Source of the DNA: Hygrophila difformis | Taxonomy: Eukaryota; Streptophyta; Magnoliopsida; Lamiales; Acanthaceae | NCBI GenBank assembly: GCA_030278955.1 | Contig: JAOANR010000006.1 | Location: 52,666,915-52,730,914, forward strand | Length of the DNA: 64,000 nt | Direction: 5' to 3' | Shown: positions 45,407-58,054 of the stretch, piece after piece | Layout: every line of letters starts with the position of its first letter | How positions within the stretch are numbered: position 1 is the first letter of the stretch | Translations under genes and position numbers: made by a program | The notes under the pieces: model-generated | What the model saw: only the letters and a program-made list of their open reading frames with translations | Database searches by the model: none | Told to the model about the DNA's origin: nothing

Positions 45407-45835
45407 TTGTCGCGGAACCACGTTCCGCGACAAAGTGATACTTTGACGACAAAGGTGCCAAAGAACACTTGTTAGCAATATTTTGAAACCCTTGGTCGCG
45501 AAACAACTCTTGTCGCGGAACCACGTTCCGCGACAAAATCCTTGATTAGCGACCAAGGACCCAAATACTTGTGATTTTATTCTGGAAGGGTTTTGTCGCG
45601 AAGCAACCTTGTCGCGGAACCACGTTCCGCGACAAAACCTCTTGTTCCGCAACAAGAATTATGCCCTTGTCCAATTTTCAAACCCTTGTCGCCATGTCTC
45701 CTTGTCGCAGAACCATGTTCCGCGACAAAACTTTTGCTTAACGACAAGATAAACCCTAATTTTCAAAATCCCATTCCTCTCATTTCCCACCCTTTGTCGC
45801 GAAACCCTTGTCGCGGACCCATGGTCCGCGACACA
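45407..45835. repeat. Five CpG-rich palindromes in the solo LTR
   Basis: TTGTCGCGGAAC-CAC-GTTCCGCGACAA is perfect at 45407-45433, 45510-45536 and 45609-45635, imperfect at about 45702-45728, and a variant (GTCGCGGACC-CAT-GGTCCGCGAC) lies near 45808-45832. Spacing is about 100 bases. Each could form a 12-bp stem with a three-base loop. Confidence 0.9.
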
Positions 45836-48689
45836 AACTCTACTCCGCGACAAAGTGGCACCTTTTTGCCAAATTTTTATTCTTCATCTTCCTCAGTAAT
45901 TAATTGGACCTTTATATTAATATTTTGAGGTTGAAATCCAATGATCTCAACCCATGATTATTTTGATATAAAGAATTTTGTTCAATTCCACTAAAAGACT
46001 CTTCTACAAGTAATTAAACTCTAATGATCTAAGCATATAATCCGGACTGTAATTAATTAATTATGGAATGAGTGATTATTTAGACATGAAGAGTAACTAT
46101 GGAATCAATTCCATACCCTTGCATGAGAAACCGATGTCTCTCATGCGAGATGACCCAAGAATATTTTCCTTTCTATTTATTTTGTCTTTACCTGTGTTGT
46201 GTGAAACAGTTAGTAGATGATATACAGATTAATGTTGGCGGGTATTCCCACACGGATAACTAGCTCGTGGTCTGTATAGTAATTACTGGTTGTTATTTTG
46301 CATGGTCTTGATAATGGTCTGTTGAAGCCTTGGCGGTTCATCCATCCGGGATTATAATAGCTGCTCAGCTGACTTCTATCCGGATACAGTTTCTTTTTCT
46401 TTATCTTAATTTCAAACCCGAATTTCGAGCTATGATGTTAAAAGTGATGCCGATCAACATCACTTGACAGACATCACCAGTAAGAAAACATGTAGGTTTT
46501 TCTCTTAATTCGCAGACAGGAGGAATCTTGATGATAGCGATCACTGTCATTAGGGTTTCCTGATATCTACAGTCATTCCACCTTAATGACTAGGAAATTG
46601 GACCACAGAAAACTGAAATCCAATTAATCCTATTCATTTTGTCATCTCTCTAGCCACATTCTTCTCATCTCCGGCTACTTCATCTCTGTGTTTCAACTTC
46701 TGTCTAAACCCACCTCATATTTTGGGTTATTTAATTTTACACTTCTCTATAAATTTATGCATGATATTATTACGTAGATATTGTGGTCAATATTATTTTG
46801 GGATCCTTCCCTTGGACATAGAAGTCTTGATTTTATAATCAGATGTTTCATATTAAATTTCCAACAGAAATTCATTTATAAAATCCGGATCTGAGTAAGG
46901 TATAAATTCCACAGTTATGACTAATTTATATTCCGTCGAGGGTTGTGTTTTGGGAAATTAGAAGCAGAGTCAGCGATTAGGTCTCACCTAGACTGAAAGG
47001 ATCTGTGTTTTAATTGAGAGTCTAGTACCTGTTTAGTGAATGGTTTTCAAAATCTATTATTTTCCAAAATTGCTGTGTATTGGGAATTTAGTCTTAACTA
47101 TCACACCGAGATGGGATCCACTTGGATTCAAATACAGTGTGTTAGATAATTCTAGAGGAACAATACAGAGGCCTTGGTATTTTCTAAGATAGGGTTGAGT
47201 TCCTTTCAACTGCTATTCTCTTCTGCCAAAGCCTATTTTTGAGTCCTGAGTGAGTGCATCCGGAACGAACTAATTTATTAGTTCGTTTCATTAGTTTATA
47301 TCTCATAACCACCCGAAGGGAAGTGGACACTGCGAGCGGTTCACCGAGATTAGGGAATTCTTAATCCACACCCAGTCATTCTGACTGGGGGCTTTCTTTT
47401 ACTACCAGGGTCAGACTTTCAAAAACCTCCGAGTGATAGGATTTTAAATGCTTTCTTTAATGCTTTCTTTTACCACTTTCTTTTAACTGCTTTCTTTAGA
47501 GGTCACTCGGTTGTATTGAGAGTTGTGTAACTGCTACTAGGACTGAGAGTAAAGGGATAGTTCAGGGCTTGATTAGAATCTTTGGGTGTGACATGGGGGA
47601 ATGATAGCAGTACTTGCCACTTCAATAAGTGATTTGTCAGGTGTTGCTTGTCCACCACAGATGAATAACATGCCTTTACACGGCCGTGTAAGGGCAGTTG
47701 TAAGTCTGTGGTATCTTAGGTTTTGCTGTCTTAAGAGCATGCAAACTCTTACTGTAAGTACCTGTCTGCTAAAGGGAACATGGTATGGAGAGCATGAAAG
47801 TTAGCTAACTGATGGATTATCCCAAGCTAAGATCTGTGTAACAAAATGGAAGTTTAATTATGTTTCATCTGAATCTTGTCCAATCTTTATTCTTTTCTTC
47901 CTGTCCCTTCTGTCATAATTTAAATTTGCTTTCGTAGATAATTCTAACCGCTTTCCTAGAATAATCTTATTGCTTTCTTAGAATAAACTTAATTCGCTTT
48001 CTAGAATAATTTTATCTGCTTTATTTTAATTGCTTTCATAACTTAGTTTAAATTCTGTCAAGTAGTCGATAATCAATCCCAAATTTGAGTCGAGTAACCG
48101 AGTGGAAAATCTTAGTAAACGACATGGGCCCTGCTTCTATCGCACATCCTCCAGTGAACGATCCGGTCTCACTATAAATTACTGCAATTTTTGACACCGT
48201 GCGCTTTCGGGCCACAGTTTCTTAAACACGAGTAATAAAAACGTGACAACCTATAAATATATCCCTACTCACAACTCCGCCATCATAAATTGGTTTCATT
48301 AAATAAAATTGAAAACCAGGATTATTAATTTTTCAGAAAATGCTCACGTAGTGGGAATGTGATAAAAGTTCCGTGGCGCGGATTTTCATGACATGAAATT
48401 ATGATAAATTTCATGATGCCTATGGCCAGGGACCTTCAGTGTGACAGACTGAAGGTTAAGATTAAACTATCTATCCCGGCTGCACCGTGAAAGTTGTCAA
48501 AAGTTTCATGCCAGGGAGGTTCACAGCGCCGTTTGAAATCAAAGTTTCCCACATAAGTAATAAAAAGTGAAATATATCCTTAAACCCCTTTCCCGCGAAT
48601 CGTAATTCCTTCCATTCAATAAATTCAATCCTGATATATTTTTACAAAATACTCGTGTCGCGAAATTGTCAAAAGTTTCAATGGGTAGG

Positions 48690-49330
48690 GATAGGTAATT
48701 AATGCAAGGGAGGAGTGAGGGATGACAAGATGGGTCAAAATTGGGAAGTGGAAAAAGCACACAAAGTGCCTTTTTACAGATTCTCACTGTACAGTGGCTG
48801 ATTTTATGTCAAATTTGTGTGCTTGAATTGATGAGTGTGGTTTCCAGATTGATTATTTGAGTGGAAATCACTTACCAGATGCAAGCCAGACCGGAATACC
48901 AATGTTTCCTTGTGTGTATACGAAAGCCATAACAACTGAAACACCATACACATCTAATAGAAATACTATTCTCCTTGGTGTGTACAAATTCGATTTTCGG
49001 CAATCCGTTTGTTTGGAGGGTTTTTTTATTGTTGTTCATGCGATCAAACATCGACACCATACTCTGTCTTGGTGTGTACTGAATATATTCCTAGCAGTCC
49101 ATGGCGTGTGAGTTTGGGATTGTACATGTAATGTGGAGTTGGGAGGTGTAGTAGGTGACAAGATGGGTTAAAATTGGGAAGTGGAAAAAGTACACAAAAA
49201 TGCATTTTCAGATATTTCAGAGATTTTTAAGTGTACTATGACAGATTCTTTCTCAGTTCTCTGTGCATGAATTGATGGTTGTGGTCCCCGCTGCTTTGTT
49301 TCGGTGGAAATCACTTACCACACAATGGCC
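48690..49330. repeat. Two-copy ~440-bp repeat
   Basis: The phrase ACAAGATGGGTCAAAATTGG with about 180 following bases (from 48722) recurs from 49156, including GTGGAAATCACTTACCA and ACCGAAATACCAAT-like text. It begins a longer repetitive tract that contains no gene. Confidence 0.7.
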
Positions 49331-49479
49331 AAACCGAAATACCAATTCTTCGCTATGCCAGCACCTTTGTTGCCTCATGCTTATACGATAGAGTTAGTTA
49401 CAAAAACACCATACAGGCCAAAAAGCAATACTGGTCTCGTATGCAAAATAACTTTCGACATTGCCGTGATGGGAGTGTC

Positions 49480-50248
49480 TTCGTTCTATGCCTTCAATTG
49501 CCATAATTCTCTACTATTGGTCTGGAAATATTGTTCTATAAACACCACAAACATTGTACAATATGATTACACCATGAGACTATCCCATGAGGAAGAACTT
49601 CTTCTCTATACTTGCATGATACTCATGTTCTCCTCACCATTTACACTATAATATATCCTGGTGTGTAAAATCTTCCCAACCATCCTTGTATGTAGTATCA
49701 TGCCCAGTATGAGTTCTTTGGCCATTTAATGCATTGTTCGGTTCATTCTATGCCTTCAATTGCTATTATTTTCTACTATTGATCTAGAAATATTGTTCCA
49801 TAAACACCACAAACATTGTACAGTATGATTACACCATGAGACTATCCCATGAGGAAGAACTTCTTCTCTGTACCTGCATGATACTCATGTTCTCCTCACC
49901 ACTAACACCATACTATGTCCTGGTGTGTACTGAACTTCTTCCCAACCATCCCTATAAGTAGAATCATGCTTAGTATGAGTTCTTTGGCCATTCAATGCAT
50001 TGTTCGGTTCATTCTATGCCTTCAATTGCCATAATTTTCTACTATCGATCTGGAAATGTTGTTCCATAAACACCACAAACGTTGTACAATATGATTACAC
50101 CATGAGACTATCCCATGAGGAAGAACTTCTTCTCCTTACCCATGTGATACTCATGTTCTCCTAGTGTGTACTGAACATCTTCCCAACCATCATGATACTC
50201 ATTTCTCTTCACAACTAACATCACACTCTGGCTTGGTGTGTACTGAAC
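49480..50248. repeat. Three-copy ~264-bp tandem repeat, interrupted by the chromovirus
   Basis: Units start at TCTATGCCTTCAATTGC near 49485, 49746 and 50010 and share text through CATGAGACTATCCCATGAGG and CTTCCCAACCATCC. The third unit contains the chromovirus target TGAAC, and the tract resumes after 61581 and again after the MITEs (GCATTGTTCGGTTCAT at 62504-62519). Units contain ACACCA...TGGTGT, a small hairpin. Confidence 0.82.
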
Positions 50249-53053
50249 TGTAACACCCCGGTTTTTGGTCACCCAGGTCGGGATGTCACCGCCACATCTC
50301 CCTAGTAAGACACGGTTTCTCCGAGCTTACTAAAGAGATGCAAGGCTAGGTATTGCAGTATTTAAAACATTTAAAGCATTCGAAATAGCCCATACAATAT
50401 AATTCGAAAATAATAATAGCATAGCGCAGCGGAAATATTTAGTTTAGTACAGTATCGCAGCGGAAATTATAAAAAGGGCCGACATGGCCAAAACACGGGT
50501 TAAACAGGCCCGTTCATAATATAGTCTAAGTACGAAATTTAAAAACAAAATAACAATCCCCAAAATCCCATGCATGATTCGTGCTCATACAGGCTCATTC
50601 CACATATTCTGTAAAGAAAGGAATAAAAATGGTTTTGGTCAGCAAAATTGCTGAGTAAGTTAACACATGCATGATTGTAGGGTTTAAAAGCCATAAGTTT
50701 AATAATTTAACAAAAGCATGATAATAACATAATATTCAGTTTCATCTAATCCATATCCAATAGCATAATTTATCTCAGGCTCTATTTAATAACACATATC
50801 ACATGGTTTAATCATAAAAGCCATAACTTAAATAAAGCATTTAAATAATTTAATTTGACAACAATATCATTTAATCTAGTTTAATTTAATTTAGAATCCC
50901 CATTACATTCCCGATTTGGTATTTCAAAGTTTCACGATAAAAATCGCGATGTCAACAAGTTTAGCCGGTAGCCCGGCGGCCGCAGCCGTATCAGCCATAC
51001 CCAGTACCACTCCGGAGCCTCGGGAAACCCATACGGATATTCATGAGAGTGTAGGCTCTATATTTCGCCGTTTTGGCAATATCACATTTCAAGTATAGCG
51101 CGCGGGGTCACCATCGTCCATTACGGCACGAAGTGAATCGTTAGGGGGCACCCTGCAGAGCACTCACCCCTAATTTTAATTTATCAAGTTTGTAAGGGGA
51201 TTTAATTTTTAAAATCTGCCTTCCATTGTATTCATTTAGAAACAATATCTCAATTCGTTTCAACCCTAAAGGTTAATTCCATGTTTCAACAAGATTTCAA
51301 AATTTCGTTTCGGTAAATCACAGTTTACTCCAAAATTCGTCTAAAATCAGATTTAATTCCAAACATTCCAAAATTTCATATCTGACTCGGAAACATCAAG
51401 ATCTACAACTTTCATGTTTTAACTTTTTCAATCCGAGATACCTAAGTAGGTCAAAATCGCCAATTTTCGCATAACAAGAAATCTGTCCGAGTTTAACATG
51501 TCACAGTTTAAAGATTTCAAATTCTAACATATCAATTCAACTCCAAACTTAATGAAATTTGACAGGGATCATCTTAAGACGTTTGTCTACAACTTTCATG
51601 TTTGGCCAAAGATCTAAAACAGCCTAGATCCTATGTCAAAACGAGATCAAGATCATTCCTAAGTTCTGTCCAAGATTTCAAGATCTAGAATTAAACAGTT
51701 CGGTTTCAACGGATTTTCACATATCAAATCAACTCCAAAAATTCTAAAATTTTTACAGTAGCTAGTTCTAAGTCTTAGGAACGTTTTTCGTGTTTTAAGT
51801 TTTTCCGTTTGAGTTCGTTTTAAGGGTCGGAAAAATTCACCAAATCTGTTGCGTTGGTAGAAAACAAAAGTGGACAGATTTATGGTTCTTGTTGAATCTT
51901 TTAGGTTTCGAATGTTTTAAAATCTCCCAAAACCATGTAAGGTTAACTTACAGTGTCTATGAACGTCGGGGATGTCTAGTTCGGAGGCGTGGCTTCCAGA
52001 TCACCGTTTCTCCTCTCCGTTCGTCGGGTTCTACGATCTAGATTCGATACGGGGTGTAGAAAGAAAAAGGAGATGATTAGGATTCGTTTTCGAATCGTTT
52101 ATTGAATAAAGATTGGGCCGAGACTTACCACGACTATGGAGATCTGTAGAGAAACTCGTCCAACAGCGTTCGTCTTGGTTTCGTGCCTCCGACGACTCCG
52201 GATTTAGGGTTTCGAACGTATAGGATGTTGTAGGGTTTTGTAAACTTGTTCGGGGCTCCCAAGGGGCTTATTTATAGAATTCTTAATTCCTAGGGCGTCC
52301 ACAACCGACCTAGAAGTCTGGATGCGAGAGATGTTCAACCGAAAGTCGAAAAATCCGCGTTCGGGCGAGAGATTCACGCAACAAACGAATCTGTGAAGTG
52401 GCGCGGTCGTGGCGCGCTAAAGCCACTTCACCGCGCGGCCACCGCGCCGACTTCGCCTGGACTTCGGTCCGGGCGGGTCGTGCGATCCGTCGTGCTTTTT
52501 CGCCTCTCTTTCGGGTTTCTATCCCTCTATGCTCCCGAATTCCGATTTCCGGGGTATATTCGGGTTCATACTTTCCCTCTAATTTTATTCTCAGTCTAAT
52601 TGGATGTTTTGGACTCGAATACTCGAGTTCATTAGTGTCGGGTTTTGGTGTACCATTTATCCATCCTTTTGTTTAATTAAATTCCTTTAATCCCTTTTTA
52701 AGTAAAAATCTCATTTCTCATTTTCTTATCTTTATTTATTTCTTTTACTTGCTGGATTTGTTTATTTATTTATAGTATTTATTTTATTTATTATTTATTT
52801 ATTTAATTATTGTTTTATTTTATGTTGGAAAATTCTCGGGTATTACAGTCTACCCTCCTTAAGAATCAACTTCGTCCTCGAAGTTGTGTTTCGGCTTTTC
52901 TCGTCTCGTGCTAAGGTCTTGTGTTTGTTTTATTATGTTGTGACTGAACTTAGAATTAAAACTTCTAAGCTGCCTACGTACCCGGTAAAGGGATCAAGCC
53001 ATAACGTAGTTCAAAAATTTACAAAAATGCACGAAAAATTAGGGGGTATGACA
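50249..53053 (-). repeat. Left LTR (3' LTR on minus strand) of chromovirus
   Basis: 2805 bp, the same length as the right LTR. It contains a TATA box (52269-52277) and, 206 bases inside the boundary, TATTACA next to a second polypurine-like tract (52848-52864) that is the counterpart of the one used by the gag-only element. Confidence 0.93.
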
Positions 53054-53070
53054 TCCTCTCCCCCTTAAGA
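53054..53070 (-). promoter_or_regulatory. Polypurine tract of chromovirus
   Basis: The minus strand reads TCTTAAGGGGGAGAGGA directly before the 3' LTR start TGTCATACC. Standard plus-strand primer position and composition. Confidence 0.88.
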
Positions 53071-53076
53071 TTGCAG

Positions 53077-56000
53077 TTATGTCCCCATAACTGTGTCGGT
53101 ATCGGTTTGGAACAATGTCGGGTATCGTTCCCTCATATCGGATTCTACTTCCCAAGTTGCCGTCTCACTTTCGTGATTTGACCAAAGAACCTTGATCATT
53201 TTGATGGTTTTGTTCCTCGTTACTCGTTCCTTAGTATCGAGAATACGCACTGGGACTTCTTCATAAGTCAAATCTTCATCGAGCTCAATTATCTCCGGTT
53301 GAAGTACATGTGCCGGGTCCGGCACATACTTTTTTAGTTGCGAGACATGGAAGACATTATGAACTCTATCTAAGTGTGGCGGTAAAGCCAATCGGTAGGC
53401 TAGAGTTCCGACTCGTTCTAGAATTTCGTAAGGTCCTATGTATCGAGGACTTAACTTCCCTCGTTTGCCAAAGCGCATCACCCCCTTCATGGGTGATATC
53501 TTTAGCATGACCCTATCTCCCACTTGAAATTCTAGGTCTCGTCGTCTCACGTCGGCATAACTCTTTTGACGGTCTTGTGCGGCTTTCATCTTCCCTTGGA
53601 TCACTTTGATTTGTTCAGCCATGTCTTCGATAAGTTGTGGTCCCACTACCACGGACTTATCGTTTTCTTCCCAGCTCAAAGGGCTTCGGCACTTTCGTCC
53701 ATACAATGCCTCGAAAGGTGCCATGCCGATACTCGCATGGTAACTATTATTATAGGAAAACTCAATCAAGGGTAAATGAGATTCCCAATTTCCTTTGAAC
53801 TCCAACACGCATGCTCTCAGCATGTCTTCTAGTGTTTGGATTGTCCTTTCGGTTTGTCCATCCGTCATCGGGTGGAATGCGGTGCTCATTTTGATTTGAG
53901 TACCGAGAGCTTTTTGTAACTCCGTCCAGAAATGAGAGACAAATCTACTGTCTCTATCGGAAATGATATCATGTGGTACTCCATGTCGTCGTACCACATT
54001 ATCAATGTAGGCTCGGGCCAATTGGTCCATAGTCCACGTGTCTTTCATTGGGATAAATATGGCTGCCTTCGTTAGCCAATCCACAATCACCCAAATCTTA
54101 TTCATGCCTTTAGGTGATCGGGGTAATCCCGAGACAAAGTCCATTGAGATGCTATCCCACTTCCAACTTGGAATCTCTAGTGGTTGCATCAATCCTAAGG
54201 GTTTATGTCGCACTGCCTTAACCTTTTGGCAGGTGAGACATCTCGCCACGAAGTTCGCCACTTCCTTCTTCATTCCCGGCCACCAATAGATCTTCTTCAG
54301 ATCCTTGTATAGCTTGTCACCACCGGGATGTACGGAATATGGCGTGTTGTGCCCTTCCTCCATCAACTTTTGCTTTAACTCGGCACATTTAAAAGGCACA
54401 CACCATCTGCCTTTAAAACGGATGCTTCCATCAGCAAATCCTATTGCCTTTCCTTCGGCAATATACCCTTTTATCTTCTCGAGTTTCGGGTCGCCCGGTT
54501 GAGCGAGTCGAATCTCGTCCAATATGGGAGTTTCTACGACCATGGCATTGACCGTTTCTCTCACTGTGCCAAGATGCACAAGTTCTAACTCCAATCTTGC
54601 CAAATCCATGTACAATGCCAGCGGAATTACCAACGAGTTTGTCACGTGTTGGGTTTTCCGACTTAGGGCATCGGCTACCACATTCGCCTTCCCTTCGTGG
54701 TACGCTATCTCTAAATCGTAGTCTTTAATGAGTTCCAACCACCTTCGCTGTCTCAAATTCAACTCCTTCTGAGTGAATATATATTTCAAGCTCTTGTGGT
54801 CGGTGAACATTCGACACTTCCGCCCATAAAGATAATGTCTCCATATCTTTAGAGCGAAAACGACCGCTGCCAACTCCAGGTCATGTGTCGGATAATTTTC
54901 CTCGTGAGGTTTTAGTTGGCGTGATGCATAGGCTACGACTCTCGAGTCTTGCATCAAAACACATCCTAAACCTTCCTTCGAAGCATCGCTATATACTTCG
55001 AAGTCACCATTCTCTGATGGTAGTGTTAATACGGGTGTGGTTGTGAGACGTTTCTTCAGCTCTTGAAACGATGTCTCACATGCTTCGGTCCACTCGTATT
55101 TCGCTCCTTTCTTTAATAGCTGGGTCAAAGGACGTGCAATCCTTGAAAAGTCCCTCACAAATCGTCTATAATATCCGGCTAATCCAAGGAAACTCCTTAT
55201 TTCCGTTGGACTTTTCGGAGTTGCCCATTCAGTTACGGCAGAGACTTTTGCCGGATCCACTGATACTCCATCAGCGGATACTATGTGCCCGAGAAATGCC
55301 ACTTCTTTTAGCCAGAAGTCACACTTCGACAGCTTGCCGTATAGCTGATTTCTTCGCAAGATTTCCAACACTTGATGTAAGTGTTTCGCATGCTCCTCCT
55401 CGCTCTTCGAGTAGATCAGGATGTCGTCAATGAACACTACGACACACTGGTCTAACAATTCTCGGAACACGTTGTTCATGAGATTCATGAACATGGCCGG
55501 AGCATTTGTTAACCCGAAGGATAACACTGTGAACTCGTAATGGCCATATCGTGTTCGAAACGCTGTCTTTGGAATGTCCTTCTCGGCAATCCTCAATTGA
55601 TGATACCCAGATCGCAAATCGATCTTCGAGAATACTGAAGCTCCCTTCAGTTGATCAAACAGATCCTCTATTCTCGGTAGGGGGTATTTATTCTTAATGG
55701 TCACTTGGTTTAGTCCTCGGTAATCTATGCAAAGACGTAATCCTCCGTCTTTCTTCTTGACAAACAAAACCGGTGCTCCCCAAGGGGATGTACTCGGTCT
55801 TATGTAACCTTTTCCCAATAGCTCCTCGAGTTGTTCCTTTAACTCCTTCATTTTCAGTGGTGCCATCCGGTACGGAGCTTTTGAGACAGGCTCTGTCCCC
55901 GGAATGAGATCTATCGTGAATTCAAGATCTCTCTCAGGTGGCATGCCCGGAACGTCTTCAGGGAACACGTCCGGGTATTCTCTTACCACTGGTATGCTAT

Positions 56001-56781
56001 CAACCTTGTTCTCTTCCGCCTCAAGGTTGTGCACATAGCACGCATATAGTTCATACCCCTTACGCATCAAGTTACTTAGTTTAAGTGCGCTAACGATTTT
56101 GTTACTTTTCTTAGGGGGCTGAGAGTAAAAGATAACTCTCTTTCCCCTACTTTTTGACAAGGTGATCTTTTGCTTTTGGCATTCGATCACCGCTTTATAC
56201 TGGGATAGCCAATCCATCCCCAGTATGATGTCAAAGTCTCTTAAGTTAAATTCTACCAAGTTCGCGAAGAATTCTACGTTCTTTATCACTATAGGAATTC
56301 CGTTATATCGTTTAGAGCAAGACACTACTTCTCCAGAAGGCAATTGAATTCCTAGGCTAATTCTCTCGCACTTAGGTAGATCTAACTCAGGCACTATCCT
56401 TGATGCAATAATTGAGCAACTAGCTCCGGAATCGAATAAAATTCTAAGGGGTGTATTCAAAACGTGAAATGTACCTGCCATCACTTCTCCTTGCGCAGGC
56501 ACGTCCGCTTGGTTCACCACGTTCAGCCTCCCCATAGGGCGTCCCTGATTGCCCTGCTGATTCACATTCGGCTGCTGATTTTGTTGCTGGTTTTGATTCT
56601 GCGGGGGAGGAGGTCGTTGGTTCTGGTTCTGGTTTTGCGGCCTATTTTGAGGGGGTCTGTACCCTTGGTTATTGCCATTTTGCCCGTTTTGGTTTTGAGG
56701 TTGTCCTTGCCCCGCGACCAAATCGTCCCTCCTCGTTATGTTCTCGAGCCTAGTTCGACATTCCCGTCGAACGTGACCCAT
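53077..56781 (-). CDS. pol: Pol polyprotein of chromovirus (protease-RT-RNase H-integrase-chromodomain)
   Basis: 1234 residues from the first Met after the TGA. Order: end of a zinc knuckle (MGHVRREC), Asn/Gln-rich linker, protease DSGA at 117-120, reverse transcriptase ~300-500 with FIDD at 450-453, RNase H ~590-710 ([20 protein letters not shown]), integrase zinc domain ~830-880 (HPGG...CLTCQKVK), integrase core ([28 protein letters not shown]) and a C-terminal chromodomain-like end ([14 protein letters not shown]). The family normally reads (I/V)DRLTKSA where this copy has VDWLTKAA. All catalytic motifs looked for are present. The frame continues upstream into gag except for one TGA, so the real protein is probably a gag-pol fusion cut by the protease. 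The chromodomain would steer insertion to marked chromatin. Confidence 0.94.
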   Translation of the reverse strand: MGHVRRECRTRLENITRRDDLVAGQGQPQNQNGQNGNNQGYRPPQNRPQNQNQNQRPPPPQNQNQQQNQQPNVNQQGNQGRPMGRLNVVNQADVPAQGEVMAGTFHVLNTPLRILFDSGASCSIIASRIVPELDLPKCERISLGIQLPSGEVVSCSKRYNGIPIVIKNVEFFANLVEFNLRDFDIILGMDWLSQYKAVIECQKQKITLSKSRGKRVIFYSQPPKKSNKIVSALKLSNLMRKGYELYACYVHNLEAEENKVDSIPVVREYPDVFPEDVPGMPPERDLEFTIDLIPGTEPVSKAPYRMAPLKMKELKEQLEELLGKGYIRPSTSPWGAPVLFVKKKDGGLRLCIDYRGLNQVTIKNKYPLPRIEDLFDQLKGASVFSKIDLRSGYHQLRIAEKDIPKTAFRTRYGHYEFTVLSFGLTNAPAMFMNLMNNVFRELLDQCVVVFIDDILIYSKSEEEHAKHLHQVLEILRRNQLYGKLSKCDFWLKEVAFLGHIVSADGVSVDPAKVSAVTEWATPKSPTEIRSFLGLAGYYRRFVRDFSRIARPLTQLLKKGAKYEWTEACETSFQELKKRLTTTPVLTLPSENGDFEVYSDASKEGLGCVLMQDSRVVAYASRQLKPHEENYPTHDLELAAVVFALKIWRHYLYGRKCRMFTDHKSLKYIFTQKELNLRQRRWLELIKDYDLEIAYHEGKANVVADALSRKTQHVTNSLVIPLALYMDLARLELELVHLGTVRETVNAMVVETPILDEIRLAQPGDPKLEKIKGYIAEGKAIGFADGSIRFKGRWCVPFKCAELKQKLMEEGHNTPYSVHPGGDKLYKDLKKIYWWPGMKKEVANFVARCLTCQKVKAVRHKPLGLMQPLEIPSWKWDSISMDFVSGLPRSPKGMNKIWVIVDWLTKAAIFIPMKDTWTMDQLARAYIDNVVRRHGVPHDIISDRDSRFVSHFWTELQKALGTQIKMSTAFHPMTDGQTERTIQTLEDMLRACVLEFKGNWESHLPLIEFSYNNSYHASIGMAPFEALYGRKCRSPLSWEENDKSVVVGPQLIEDMAEQIKVIQGKMKAAQDRQKSYADVRRRDLEFQVGDRVMLKISPMKGVMRFGKRGKLSPRYIGPYEILERVGTLAYRLALPPHLDRVHNVFHVSQLKKYVPDPAHVLQPEIIELDEDLTYEEVPVRILDTKERVTRNKTIKMIKVLWSNHESETATWEVESDMRERYPTLFQTDTDTVMGT

Positions 56782-56835
56782 TCGACCGCATCGGTAACAA
56801 GCGCCTTGTTGCGGGCATCCCCTTGCCAGATGTGG

Positions 56836-57792
56836 TCATCCACATCGCGGGCAAGGCGGTACCGGATCTTCTTGATTGAACCTCCTTCCCGTGTTGTTTT
56901 GTTGGGGCCTATTCGACCCTCTGCGCTGCTCGTTCCTTCCAGTGTTGTTCTCGTTTCTTGAGTCTCGGCTTCTCTTGTCCTGAGGACCCCTGCTGGACTC
57001 CCCACTCACCCTTCTTTTCAGCTGCTGCACGCGTGCTACCGCTACAGCGCGATCGTATACGGCTTGCAAGTCGGGGTAGTGTACCCCCGCGATCACTTCG
57101 CGCACAGACAGGTTCAGTCCCATCTCGAACTTCTGTGCCTTCTCCGCATCAGTAGGCACTAGCCTTGGTGCGAACCTCACCAGCTCCTTGAAGCGGGTGT
57201 AGTATTCCTGCACCGTTTGGCTTCCTTGCTTCAACGACAGGAATTCTTCGTACGTGGCAGCTTTGGTACTCAAGGGATAGAATCGATCCCTGAGTAGTTC
57301 CATCATCTCCATCCACGAGTAAGGCTCGTCATCTTCAGTTAGTTTGGCTTGCGTTGCTTGCCACCAGTCATCAGCTTCGCCTCCCAAGTAGTACGAAGCG
57401 ACATGTACCCTCTCTCCTTCCGGACATTTGACCGCTCCCAGCAGCTTGTCAAACGTCCGGATCCATTCCTCCAGTTTAGCTGGATCCTCCTCACCAGCAT
57501 AGTGGGGCGGCTGGTAAGGATTCACCATCGCCAGGTAGTTAGGGCGAGCTTGGGGCGGAGGTACCGCCGCAGCTTGACCCTGGTTGACTTGCGCGTTCCC
57601 GAGCGCAATCAACACTTCCTCTATCGTCCTAAGACGATCGCCCACATTGTTCGGTGCGGGGGCGTCCCGCGCACCTTGGGGTTGTTCCATCTCAGGTTGA
57701 ATCGGTTCAGTGACGTTTGGTAGTGTCTCAGTAGGAGTTTCAGTGGTGGTTTGGGGAGCGGTTTGAGTCCTTCCTCTTCCTCTGGGTGCCAT
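56836..57792 (-). CDS. gag: Gag of chromovirus
   Basis: It starts at MAPRGRGR (ATG 57792); the open frame extends 14 codons further upstream but the gag of the sister element also starts MAPRR. About 318 residues: the gag core at ~95-225 (WIRTFDKLLGAVKCPEG, GGEADDWWQ, LRDRFYPLS, EYYTRFKELVRFAPRLVP), then an Arg/Asn-rich tail, ending in CPRCG at the TGA (56836-56838). The sister gag has a Gln at that place and continues through a knuckle. Here the same frame also continues into pol, so the TGA is a point change within the knuckle region, most simply CGA to TGA. Confidence 0.92.
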   Translation of the reverse strand: MAPRGRGRTQTAPQTTTETPTETLPNVTEPIQPEMEQPQGARDAPAPNNVGDRLRTIEEVLIALGNAQVNQGQAAAVPPPQARPNYLAMVNPYQPPHYAGEEDPAKLEEWIRTFDKLLGAVKCPEGERVHVASYYLGGEADDWWQATQAKLTEDDEPYSWMEMMELLRDRFYPLSTKAATYEEFLSLKQGSQTVQEYYTRFKELVRFAPRLVPTDAEKAQKFEMGLNLSVREVIAGVHYPDLQAVYDRAVAVARVQQLKRRVSGESSRGPQDKRSRDSRNENNTGRNEQRRGSNRPQQNNTGRRFNQEDPVPPCPRCG

Positions 57793-58054
57793 TCTGGTAC
57801 AAATAGGATAGTTTAGGACTGATGAATTTAGCATATAGTCTAAGCAATTTCTATGAATGTATATGTGTGCAGTAATTTAGCACGTGGTGCTTTGTCCGGA
57901 TTAAGAAGCGTCGTATGCTTCGGGGTTTTATTTTATTTTGTTTTGTTTGTTTTGATTTAAAAAAAATAAATCGGGCATTTTATTTCCTCAAAAGAAATTT
58001 TAGTACAAAAGTAGAAATATTTTCCTAGCAAAATAATATCTAACAATAGAATCT

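Larger units (their letters stand above)
44137..48680 (+). repeat. Solo LTR of the Athila-like family
   Basis: 4544 bp, starting TGATAATGGCC and ending AAAAGTTTCA, flanked by a perfect 5-bp duplication ATGGG (44132-44136 and 48681-48685). It aligns over its full length with the LTRs at 1-2546 and 11547-21971, but with many base changes and indels, so it belongs to a somewhat different subfamily or age. No internal region is present: it arose by recombination between the two LTRs of a complete copy. It has a TATA box at 44757-44765 and a palindrome cluster at 45407-45835. It lies 79 bases upstream of the GRF start codon. Confidence 0.95.

Noticed and set aside
56464..56961. 165-residue plus-strand frame
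   Set aside because: Antisense of the Asn/Gln-rich gag-pol linker; low-complexity Leu/Val-rich translation.
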